Origin: Gordius sp. MW1
Lineage: Eukaryota; Nematomorpha; Gordioida; Gordea; Gordiidae
Reading direction: 5' to 3'
Assembly (NCBI GenBank): GCA_964036665.1
Contig: OZ038526.1
Coordinates: forward strand, 14,508,001 to 14,572,000
DNA length: 64,000 nt
Shown here: piece by piece, positions 26,183 through 37,133 of the stretch
Numbering within the stretch: position 1 is the first letter of the stretch
How the letters are laid out: every line of letters begins with the position of its first letter
Position numbers and translations under genes: made by a program
The notes under the pieces: model-generated
Told to the model about the DNA's origin: nothing
What the model saw: the letters and a program-made list of their open reading frames with translations, nothing else
Database searches by the model: none

Positions 26183-29100
26183 GAGAACTATCATTTTGAC
26201 AAAAGACAACGTTTTATTGTTGCGATTAGTTTGTTGTATCGCAACGTGAGTGCTTATTTTTTCAAAACTGCTCTATGCGATCATGATTTCAAAGTAATAG
26301 TTTTTAGATTCTGATAAATTTTTACTTGGGATCATAGAAACCACGTCTGAAAACGACAACTTTCATCGGATGAATACGGTTCAAAGAAAAATATGTGAAA
26401 AATTTTGAGGCAAAAATATTTATTTTTTTCGATTCTATGTGAAAGAGCATGAAAAAATATATAAAAGTAAGCCAATTTGAGAATCCTATTATCCTCGATT
26501 GACTTCCGAAAAGAGGTTTTAAGCTGCGAGAACTATCATTTTGACAAAAGACAACGTTTTATTGTTGCGATTAGTTTGTTGTATCGCAACGTGAGTGCTT
26601 AATTTTTGAAAACTGCTCTATGCGATTATGATTTCAAAGTAATAGTTTTTAGATTCTGATAAATTTTTACTTGGGATCATAGAAACCACGTCTGAAAACG
26701 ACAACTTTCATCGGATGAATACGGTTCAAAGAAAAATATGTGAAAAATTTTGAGGCAAAAATATTTATTTTTTTCGATTCTATGTGAAAGAGCATAATAT
26801 ATAAAAGTAAGCCAATTTGAGAATCCTATTATCCTCAATTGACTTCCGAAAAGAGGTTTTAAGCTGCGAGAACTATCATTTTGACAAAAGGCAACGTTTT
26901 ATTGTTGCGATTAGTTTGTTGTATCGCAACGTGAGTGCTTAATTTTTGAAAACTGCTCTATGCGATCATGATTTCAAAGTAATAGTTTTTAGATTCTGAT
27001 AAATTTTTACTTGGGATCATAGAAACCACGTCTGAAAACGACAACTTTCATCGGATGAATACGGTTCAAAGAAAACTATGTGAAAAATTTTGAGGCAAAA
27101 ATATTAATTTTTTTCGATTCTATGTGAAAGAGCATGAAAAAATATATAAAAGTAAGCCAATTTGAGAATCCTATTATCCTCGATTGACTTCCGAAAAGAG
27201 GTTTTAAGCTGCGAGAACTATCATTTTGACAAAAGACAACGTTTTATTGTTGCGATTAGTTTGTTGTATCGCAACGTGAGTGCTTAATTTTTGAAAACTG
27301 CTCTATGCGATCATGATTTCAAAGTAATAGTTTTTAGATTCTGATAAATTTTTACTTGGGATCATAGAAACCACGTCTGAAAACGACAACTTTCATCGGA
27401 TGAATACGGTTCAAAGAAAAATATGTGAAAAATTTTGAGGTAAAAATTTTTATTTTTATCGATTCTATGTGAAAGAGCATGAAAAAATATATAAAAGTAA
27501 GCCAATTTGAGAATCCTATTATCCTCGATTGACTTCCGAAAAGAGGTTTTAAGCTGCGAGAACTATCATTTTGACAAAAGACAACGTTTTATTGTTGCGA
27601 TTAGTTTGTTGTATCGCAACGTGAGTGCTTAATTTTTGAAAACTGCTCTATGCGATTATGATTTCAAAGTAATAGTTTTTAGATTCTGATAAATTTTTAC
27701 TTGGTATCATAGAAACCACGTCTGAAAACGACAACTTTCATCGGATGAATACGGTTCAAAGAAAAATATGTGAAAAATTTTGAGGCAAAAATATTTATTT
27801 TTTTCGATTCTATGTGAAAGAGCATGAAAAAATATATAAAAGTAAGCCAATTTGAGAATCCTATTATCCTCGATTGACTTCCGAAAAGAGGTTTTAAGCT
27901 GCGAGAACTATCATTTTGACAAAAGACAACGTTTTATTGTTGCGATTAGTTTGTTGTATCGCAACGTGAGTGCTTAATTTTTGAAAACTGCTCTATGCGA
28001 TCATGATTTCAAAGTAATAGTTTTTAGATTTTGATAAATTTTTACTTGGGATCATAGAAACCACGTCTGAAAACGACAACTTTCATCGGATGAATACGGT
28101 TCAAAGAAAAATATGTGAAAAATTTTGAGGTAAAATTTTTTATTTTTTTCGATTCTATGTGAAAGAGCATGAAAAAATATATAAAAGTAAGCCAATTTGA
28201 GAATCCTATTATCCTCGATTGACTTCCGAAAAGAGGTTTTAAGCTGCGAGAACTATCATTTTGACAAAAGACAACGTTTTATTGTTGCGATTAGTTTGTT
28301 GTATCGCAACGTGAGTGCTTAATTTTTGAAAACTGCTCTATGCGATTATGATTTCAAAGTAATAGTTTTTAAATTCTGATAAATTTTTACTTGGGATCAT
28401 AGAAACCATGTCTGAAAACGACAACTTTCATCGGATGAATACGGTTCAAAGAAAAATATGTGAAAAATTTTGAGGCAAAAATATTTATTTTTTTCGATTC
28501 TATGTGAAAGAGCATGAAAAAATATATAAAAGTAAGCCAATTTGAGAATCCTATTATCCTCGATTGACTTCCGAAAAGAGGTTTTAAAGCGAGAACTATC
28601 ATTTTGACAAAAGACAACGTTTTATTGTTGCGATTAGTTTGTTGTATCGCAACGTGAGTGCTTAATTTTTGAAAACTGCTCTATGCGATCATGATTTCAA
28701 AGTAATAGTTTTTAGATTTTGATAAATTTTTACTTGGGATCATAGAAACCACGTCTGAAAACGACAACTTTCATCGGATGAATATGGTTCAAAGAAAAAT
28801 ATGTGAAAAATTTTGAGGTCAAATTTTTTATTTTTTTCGAATCTATGTGAAAGAGCATGAAAAAATATATAAAAGTAAGTCAATTTGAGAATCCTATTCT
28901 CGATTGACTTCCGAAAAGAGGTTTTAAGCTGCGAGAACTATCATTTTGACAAAAGACAACGTTTTATTGTTGGGATTAGTTTGTTGTATCGCAACGTGAG
29001 TGCTTAATTTTTGAAAACTGCTCTATGCGATCATGATTTCAAAGTAATAGTTTTTAGATTCTGATAAATTTTTACTTGGGATCATAGAAACCACGTCTGA

Positions 29101-29967
29101 AAACGACAACTTTCATCGGATGAATACGGTTCAAAGAAAAATATGTGAAAAATTTTGAGGTAAATTTTTTATTTTTTTCGATTCTATGTGAAAGAGCATG
29201 AAAAAATATATAAAAGTAAGCCAATTTGAGAATCCTATTATCCTCGATTGACTTCCGAAAAGAGGTTTTAAGCTGCGAGAACTATCATTTTGACAAAAGA
29301 CAACGTTTTATTGTTGCGATTAGTTTGTTGTATCGCAACGTGAGTGCTTAATTTTTGAAAACTGCTCTATGCGATCATGATTTAAAAGTAATAGTTTTTA
29401 GATTCTGATAAATTTTTACTTGGGACCATAGAAACCACGTCTGTAAACGACAACTTTCATCGGATGGATACGGTTCAAAGAAAAATATGTGAAAATTTTT
29501 GAGGTAAAAATATTTATTTTTTTCGATTCTATGTGAAAGAGCATAAAAAAATATATAAAAGTAAGCCAATTTGAGAATCCTATTATCCTCGATTGACTTC
29601 CGAAAAGAGGTTTTAAGCTGCGAGAACTATCATTTTGACAAAAGACAACGTTTTATTGTTGCGATTAGTTTGTTGTATCGCAACGTGACTGCTTAATTTT
29701 TGAAAACTGCTCTATGCGATCATGATTTCAAAGTTATAGTTTTTAGATTCTGATAAATTTTTACTTGGGATCATAGAAACTACGTCTGAAAACGACAACT
29801 TTCATCGGATGAATACGGTTCAAAGAAAAATATGTGAAAAATTTTGAGGTAAAAATATTTATTTTTTTCGATTCTATGTGAAAGAGCATGAAAAAAATAT
29901 ATAAAAGTAAGCCAATTTGAGAATCCTATTATCCTCGATTGACTTCCGAAAAGAGGTTTTAAGCTGC

Positions 29968-30311
29968 GAGAACTATCATTTTGACAAAAGACAACGATTT
30001 ATTGTTGCGATTAGTTTGTTGTATCGCAACGTGAGTGCTTATTTTTTGAAAACTGCTCTATGCGATCATGATTTCAAAGTAATAGTTTTTAGATTCTGAT
30101 AAATTTTTACTTGGGATCATGAAACCACGTCTGAAAACGAAAACTTTCATCGGATGAATACGGTTCAAAGAAAAATATTTGAAAAATTTTGAGGTAAAAA
30201 TATTTATTTTTTTCGATTCTATGTGAAAGAGCATGAAAAAATATATAAAAGTAAGCCAATTTGAGAATCCTATTATCCTCGATTGACTTCCGATAGGAGG
30301 TACTAAGCTGC
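29968..30311. repeat. Alpha/beta chimeric monomer
   Basis: The monomer starts as alpha (CTTATTTTTT near 30,040) and continues as beta (GGATCATGAAACC near 30,115, ACGAAAACTTTC, GAAAAATATTTG, GATAGGAGG near 30,293). The switch lies between about 30,048 and 30,120. It keeps CTGATAAA rather than beta's TTCGATAAA. It lies about 7 kb beyond the main four-monomer block and is followed by a gamma-like monomer, so the original class order is partly kept. Confidence 0.8.
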
Positions 30312-30656
30312 GAGAACTATCATTTTGACAAAAGACAACGTTTTATTGTTGCGATTAGTTTGTTGTATCGCAACGTGATTGCTTAATTTTTGAAAACTGC
30401 TCTATGCGATCATGATTTCAAAGTAATAGTTTTTAGATTCTGATAAATATTTACTTGGGATCATAGAAACCACGTCTGAAAACGACAACTTCCATCGGAT
30501 GAATACGTTTAAAAGAAAACTATGTGAAAAATTTTGAGGTAAAAATATTTATTTTTTTCGATTCTATGTGAAAGAGCATGAAAAAATATATAAAAGTAAG
30601 CCAATTTGAGAATCCTATTATCCTCGATTGACTTCCGAAAAGAGGTTTTAAGCTGC
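30312..30656. repeat. Gamma-like monomer with ancestral-looking middle
   Basis: It has GTGATTGC, ACTTCCATC, TTTAAAAG and GAAAACTATG like gamma, but CTGATAAATATTTACTTGGG instead of gamma's CTGTAAAAAAATATTTGGG. Similar monomers recur near 36,570-36,720, 40,360-40,510, 42,420-42,570, 57,210-57,370 and 58,930-59,100. They look like the form from which gamma arose by a small deletion; that direction is inference. Confidence 0.7.
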
Positions 30657-32070
30657 GAGAACTATCATTTTGACAAAAGACAACGTTTTATTGTTGCGAT
30701 TAGTTTGTTGTATCGGAACGTGAGTGCTTAATTTTTGAAAACTGCTCTATGCGATCATGATTTCAAAGTAATATTCTGATAAATTTTTACTTGGGATCAT
30801 AGAAACCACGTCTGAAAACGACAACTTTCATCGGATGAATACGGTTCAAAGAAAAATATGTGAAAAATTTTGAGGTAAAAATATTTATTTTTTTCGATTC
30901 TATGTGAAAGAGCATGAAAAAATTTATAAAAGTAAGCCAATTTGAGAATCCTATTATCCTCGATTGACTTCCGAAAAGAGGTTTTAAGCTGCGAGAACTA
31001 TCATTTTGACAAAAGACAACGTTTTATTGTTGCGATTAGTTTGTTGTATCGCAACGTGAGTGCTTAATTTTTGAAAACTGCTCTATGCGATCATGATTTC
31101 AAAGTAATAGTTTTTAGATACAGATAAATTTTCCCTTGGGATCATAGAAACCACGTCTGAAAACGACAACTTTCATCGGATGAATACGGTTCAAAGAAAA
31201 ATATGTGAAAAATTTTGAGGTAAAAATATTTATTTTTTTCGATTCTATGTGAAACAGCATGAAAAAATATATAAAAGTAAGCCAATTTGAGAATCCTATT
31301 ATCCTCGATTGACTTCCGAAAAGAGGTTTTAAGCTGCGAGAACTATCATTTTGACGAAAGACAACGTTTTATTGTTGCGATTAGCTTGTTGTATCGCAAC
31401 GTGAGTGCTTAATTTTTGAAAACTGCTCTACGCGATCATGATTTCAAAGTAATAGTTTTCAGATTCTGATAAATTTTTACTTGGGATCATAGAAACCACG
31501 TCTGAAAACGACAACTTTCATCGGATGAATACGATTCAAAGAAAAATATGTGAAAAATTTTGAGGTAAAAATATTTATTTTTTTCGATTCTATGTGAAAG
31601 AGCATGAAAAAATATATAAAAGTAAGCCAATTTGAGAATCCTATTATCCTCGATTGACTTCCGAAAAGAGGGTTTAAGCTGCGAGAACTATCATTTTGAC
31701 AAAAGACAACGTTTTATTGTTGCGATTAGTTTGTTGTATCGCAACGTGAGTGCTTATTTTTTGAAAACTGCTCTATGCGATCATGATTTCAAAGTAATAG
31801 TTTTTAGATTCTGATAAATTTTTACTTGGGATCATGAAACCACGTCTGAAAACGACAACTTTCATCGGATGAATACGGTTCAAAGAAAAATATGTGAAAA
31901 ATTTTGAGGCAAAAATATTTATTTTTTTCGATTCTATGTGAAAGAGCATGAAAAAATATATAAAAGTAAGCCAATTTGAGAATCCTATTATCCTCGATTG
32001 ACTTCCGAAAAGAGGTTTTAAGCTGCGAGAACTATCATTTTGACAAAAGACAACGTTTTATTGTTGCGAT

Positions 32071-32090
32071 TAGATTTTAATACGGCAACG
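32071..32090. other. Broken inverted repeat variant
   Basis: Here the usual spacer and right arm are replaced by TAGATTTTAATACGGCAACG, so the ATCGCAAC arm is lost. The next monomer has a related form, TTTGTAATACGGCAACG, at 32,419-32,435. The two adjacent copies share TAATACGGCAACG, which suggests one was copied from the other. Confidence 0.75.
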
Positions 32091-33062
32091 TGAGTGCTTA
32101 ATTTTTGAAAACTGCTCTATGCGATCATGATTTCAAAGTAATAGTTTTTAGATTCTGATAAATTTTTACTTGGGATCATAGAAACCACGTCTGAAAACGA
32201 CAACTTTCATCGGATGAATACGGTTCAAAGAAAAATATGTGAAAAATTTTGAGGCAAAAATATCTATTTTTTTCGATTCTATGTGAAAGAGCATGAAAAA
32301 ATATATAAAAGTAAGCCAATTTGAGAATCCTATTATCCTCGATTGACTTCCGAAAAGAGGTTTTAAGCTGCGAGAACTATCATTTTGACAAAAGACAACG
32401 TTTTATTATTGCGATTAGTTTGTAATACGGCAACGTGAGTGCTTAATTTTTGAAAACTGCTCTATGCGATCATGATTTCAAAGTAACAGTTTTTAGATTC
32501 TGATAAATTTTTACTTGGGATCATAGAAACCACGTCTGAAAACGACAACTTTCATCGGATGAATACGGTTCAAAGAAAAATATGTGAAAAATTTTGAGGT
32601 TAAAATATTTATTTTTTTCGATTCTATGTGAAAGAGCATGAAAAAAATATATAAAAGTAAGCCAATTTGAGAATCTTATTATCCTCGATTGACTTCCGAA
32701 AAGATGTTTTAAGCTGCGAGAACTATCATTTTGACAAAAGACAACGTTTTATTGTTGCGATTAGTTTGTTGTATCGCAACGTGAGTGCTTAATTTTTGAA
32801 AACTGCTCTATGCGATCATGATTTCAAAGTAATAGTTTTTAGATTCTGATAAATTTTTACTTGGGATCATAGAAACCACGTCTGAAAACGACAACTTTCA
32901 TCGGATGAATACGGTTCAAAGAAAAATATGTGAAAAATTGGGAGGTAAAAATATTTATTTTTTTCGATTCTATGTGAAAGTGCATGAAAAAATATATAAA
33001 AGTAAGCCAATTTGAGAATCCTATTATCCTCGATTGACTTCCGAAAAGAGGTTTTAAGCTGC

Positions 33063-36000
33063 GAGAACTATCATTTTGACAAAAGACAACGTTTTATTGT
33101 TGCGATTAGTTTGTTGTATCGCAACGTGAGTGCTTAATTTTTGAAAACTGCTCTATGCGATCATGATTTCAAAGTAATAGTTTTTAGATTCTGATAAATT
33201 TTTACTTGGGATCATAGAAACCACGTCTGAAAACGACAACTTTCATCGGATGAATACGGTTCAAAGAGAAATATGTGAAAAATTTTGAGGCAAAAATATT
33301 TATTTTTCGATTCTATGTGAAAGAGCATGAAAAAATATATAAAAGTAAGCCAATTTGAGAATCCTATTATCCTCGATTGACTTCCGAAAAGAGGTTTTAA
33401 GCTGCGAGAACTATCATTTTGACAAAAGACAACGTTTTATTGTTGCGATTAGTTTGTTGTATCGCAAGGTGATTGCTTAATTTTTGAAAACTGCTCTATG
33501 CGATCATGATTTCAAAGTAATAGTTTTTAGATTCTGATAAATTTTTACTTGGGATCATAGAAACCACGTCTGAAAACGACAACTTTCATCGGATGAATAC
33601 GGTTCAAAGAAAAATATGTGAAAAATTTTGAGGCAAAAATATTTATTTTTTTCGATTCTATGTGAAAGAGCATGAAAAATATATAAAAGTAAGCCAATTT
33701 GAGAATCCTATTATCCTCGATTGACTTCCGAAAAGAGGTTTTAAGCTGCGAGAACTATCATTTTGACAAAAGACAACGTTTTATTGTAGCGATTAGTTTG
33801 TTGTATCGCAACGTGAGTGCTTAATTTTTGCAAACTGCTCTATGCGATCATGATTTCAAAGTAATAGTTTTTAGATTCTGATAAATTTTTACTTGGGATC
33901 ATAGAAACCACGTCTGAAAACGACAACTTTCATCGGATGAATACGGTTCAAAGAGAAATATGTGAAAAATTTTGAGGCAAAAATATTTATTTTTTTCGAT
34001 TCTATGTGAAAGAGCATGAAAAAATATATAAAAGTAAGCCAATTTGAGAATCCTATTATCCTCGATTGACTTCCGATAAGAGGTTTTAAGCTGCGAGAAC
34101 TATCATTTTGACAAAAGACAACGTTTTATTGTTGCGATTAGTTTGTTGTATCGCAACGTGAGTGCTTAATTTTTGAAAACTGCTCTATGCGATCATGTTT
34201 TCAAAGTAATAGTTTTCAGATCCTGATAAATTTTTACTTGGGATCATAGAAACCACGTCTGAAAACGACAACTTTCATCGGATGAATACGGTTCAAAGAA
34301 AAATATGTGAAAAATTTTGAGGTAAAAATATTTATTTTTTTCGATTCTATGTGAAAGAGCATGAAAAAAATATATAAAAGTAAGCCAATTTGAGAATCCT
34401 ATTATCCTCGATTGACTTCCGAAAAGAGGTTTTAAGCTGCGAGAACTATCATTTTGACAAAAGACAACGTTTTATTGTTGCGATTAGTTTGTTGTATCGC
34501 AACGTGAGTGCTTAATTTTTGAAAACTGCTCTATGCGATCATGATTTCAAAGTAATAGTTTTCAGATTCTGATAAATTTTTACTTGGGATCATAGAAACC
34601 ACTGAAAACGACAACTTTCATCGGATGAATACGGTTCAAAGAAAAATATTTGAAAAATTTTGAGGTAAAAATATTTATTTTTTTCGATTCTATGTGAAAG
34701 AGCATGAAAAAATATATAAAAGTTCCAATTTGAGAATCCTATTATCCTCGATTGACTTCCGAAAAGAGGTTTTAAGCTGCGAGAACTATCATTTTGACAA
34801 AAGACAACGTTTTATTGTTGCGATTAGTTTGTTGTATCGCAACGTGAGTGCTTAATTTTTGAAAACTGCTCTATGCGATTATGATTTCAAAGTAATAGTT
34901 TTTAGATTCTGATAAATTTTTACTTGGGATCATAGAAACCACGTCTGAAAACGACAACTTTCATCGGATGAATACGGTTCAAAGAAAAATATGTGAAGAA
35001 TTTTGAGGTAAAAATATTTATTTTTTTTTCGATTCTATGTGAAAGAGCATGAAAAAATATATAAAAGTAAGCCAATTTGAGAATCCTATTATCCTCGATT
35101 GACTTCCGAAAAGAGGTTTTAAGCTGCGAGAACTATCATTTTGACAAAAGACAACGTTTTATTGTTGCGATTAGTTTGTTGTATCGCAACGTGAGTGCTT
35201 AATTTTTGAAAACTGCTCTATGCAATCATGATTTCAAAGTAATAGTTTTTAGATTTTGATAAATTTTTACTTGGGATCATAGAAACCACGTCTGAAAACG
35301 ACAACTTTCATCGGATGAATACGGTTCAAAGAAAAATATGTGAAAAATTTTGAGGCAAAAATATTTATTTTTTTCGATTCTATGTGAAAGAGCATGAAAA
35401 AATATATAAAAGTAAGCCAATTTGAGAATCCTATTATCCTCGATTGACTTCCGAAAAGAGGTTTTAAGCTGCGAGAACTATCATTTTGACAAAAGACAAC
35501 GTTTTATTGTTGCGATTAGTTTGTTGTATCGCAACGTGAGTGCTTAATTTTTGAAAACTGCTCTATGCGATTATGTTTTCAAAGTAATAGTTTTCAGATC
35601 CGATAAATTTTTACTTGGGATCATAGAAACCACGTCTGAAAACGACAACTTTCATCGGATGAATACGGTTCAAAGAAAAATATTTGAAAAATTTTGAGGT
35701 AAAAATATTTATTTTTTTCGATTCTATGTGAAAGAGCATGAAAAAATATATAAAAGTGCCAATTTGAGAATCCTATTATCCTCGATTGACTTCCGAAAAG
35801 AGGTTTTAAGCTGCGAGAACTATCATTTTGACAAAAGACAACGTTTTATTGTTGCGATTAGTTTGTTGTATCGCAACGTGAGTGCTTAATTTTTGAAAAC
35901 TGCTCTATGCGATCATGATTTCAAAGTAATAGTTTTCAGATTCTGATAAATTTTTACTTGGGATCATAGAAACCACGTCTGAAAACGACAACTTCCATCG

Positions 36001-36848
36001 GATGAATACGGTTAAAAGAAAAATATGTGAAAAATTTTGAGGTAAAAATATTTATTTTTTTCGATTCTATGTGAAAGAGCATGAAAAAAATATATAAAAG
36101 TAAGCCAATTTGAGAATCCTATTATCCTCGATTGACTTCCGAAAAGAGGTTTTAAGCTGCGAGAACTATCATTTTGACAAAAGACAACGTTTTATTGTTG
36201 CGATTAGTTTGTTGTATCGCAACGTGAGTGCTTAATTTTTGAAAACTGCTCTATGCGATCATGATTTCAAAGTAATAGTTTTCAGATTCTGATAAATTTT
36301 TACTTGGGATCATAGAAACCACGTCTAAAAACGACAACTTTCATCGGATGAATACGGTTCAAAGAAAAATATTTGAAAAATTTTGAGGTAAAAATATTTA
36401 TTTTTTTCGATTCTATGTGAAAGAGCATGAAAAAATATATAAAAGTGCCAATTTGAGAATCCTATTATCCTCGATTGACTTCCGATAAGAGGTTTTAAGC
36501 TGCGAGAACTATCATTTTGACAAAAGACAACGTTTTATTGTTGCGATTAGTTTGTTGTATCGCAACGTGATTGCTTAATTTTTGAAAACTGCTCTATGCG
36601 ATCATGATTTCAAAGTAATAGTTTTTAGATTCTGATAAATATTTGCTTGGGATCATAGAAACCACGTCTGAAAACGACAACTTCCATCGGATGAATACGG
36701 TTAAAAGAAAACTATGTGAAAAATTTTGAGGTAAAAATATTTATTTTTTTCGATTCTATGTGAAAGAGCATGAAAAAATATATAAAAGTAAGCCAATTTG
36801 AGAATCCTATTATCCTCGATTGACTTCCGAAAAGAGGTTTTAAGCTGC
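33063..36848. repeat. Eleven-monomer unit, copy 1 (3,786 bp)
   Basis: A run of eleven monomers that recurs in the same order directly downstream. Markers in order include GAGAAATATG (33,266), GCATGAAAAATAT (33,671), TTTTGCAAACTG (33,827), a second GAGAAATATG (33,955), GATAAGAGG (34,075), TTTTCAGATCCTG (34,212), ACCACTGAAAACG (34,601), AAGTTCCAATTTG (34,722), nine T before CG (35,022), GCAATCATG (35,223), AAGTGCCAATTTG (35,754 and 36,443), CGTCTAAAAACG (36,322) and AATATTTGCTTGGG (36,638). Private to this copy are a 2-bp shortening of the T run at 33,300 and AAGGTGATTGC at 33,466. Confidence 0.9.
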
Positions 36849-36884
36849 GAGAACTATCATTTTGACAAAAGACAACGTTTTATT

Positions 36885-36911
36885 GTTGCGATTAGTTTGT
36901 TGTATCGCAAC
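36885..36911. other. Inverted repeat in the monomer (8-bp arms, 11-bp spacer)
   Basis: GTTGCGAT at 36,885-36,892 is matched perfectly by its reverse complement ATCGCAAC at 36,904-36,911, with an 11-base spacer. The same pair sits at monomer bases 37-63 in nearly every copy of the array, inside the least variable part of the unit. It could form a small hairpin in single-stranded DNA or RNA, or be a dimeric protein-binding site. No binding factor can be named from sequence alone. It is lost or altered in a few copies, for example near 32,071-32,090, 32,421-32,430 and 56,168-56,180. Confidence 0.65.
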
Positions 36912-36945
36912 GTGAGTGCTTAATTTTTGAAAACTGCTCTATGCG

Positions 36946-36953
36946 ATCATGAT
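36946..36953. other. ATCATGAT 8-bp palindrome in the monomer
   Basis: ATCATGAT is a perfect 8-bp palindrome at monomer bases 98-105 and is present in most copies. A recurring variant reads GATTATG instead of GATCATG, which breaks the symmetry; this variant marks the delta-type monomers of the four-monomer HOR (for example near 14,884 and 16,261) and several other monomers. The palindrome may be chance; its value here is mainly as a class marker. Confidence 0.4.
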
Positions 36954-37123
36954 TTCAAAGTAATAGTTTTTAGATTCTGATAAATTTTTACTTGGGATCA
37001 TAGAAACCACGTCTGAAAACGACAACTTTCATCGGATGAATACGGTTCAAAGAGAAATATGTGAAAAATTTTGAGGCAAAAATATTTATTTTTTTCGATT
37101 CTATGTGAAAGAGCATGAAAAAA

Positions 37124-37133
37124 TATATAAAAG
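37124..37133 (+). promoter_or_regulatory. TATA-box-like motif, one per monomer
   Basis: TATATAAAAG lies at monomer bases 276-285 in nearly all copies and contains the core TATAAAAG that fits the RNA polymerase II TATA-box consensus. Copies where it is altered include about 5,091 (ATGTAAAAG), 11,636 (ATTAAAAAG), 30,930 (TTTATAAAAG), 56,738 (CTATAAAAG) and the diverged Z monomers. In a sequence this AT-rich such a motif can arise by chance, and I see no convincing initiator downstream. If it acts as a promoter, transcripts would be satellite non-coding RNA read from the plus strand. Confidence 0.2.

Larger units (their letters stand above)
26183..33062. repeat. Mixed monomer domain without a stable HOR
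   Basis: About 20 monomers. It starts with one alpha (TTTTTTCAAAACTG near 26,259) and contains epsilon (27,451), GATTATG monomers with TTGGTATCAT (27,701), GATTTTGAT monomers (28,028, 28,718), and many near-consensus copies with private changes. Small deletions occur near 26,796 (GCATAATATATA), 28,587 (TTTTAAAGCGAG), 28,898 (CCTATTCTCG) and 30,773 (AAAGTAATATTCTG). An alpha/beta chimera and a gamma-like monomer are listed separately. From about 30.7 to 33 kb the monomers look like single diverged copies, and two neighbours have a broken inverted repeat. There are no genes. Confidence 0.75.

Noticed and set aside
37094..37110. CENP-B-box-like site around TTCGATTCTATGTG
   Set aside because: Only the initial TTCG matches; the essential A at the following position and the CGGG core of the mammalian CENP-B box are missing on both strands.
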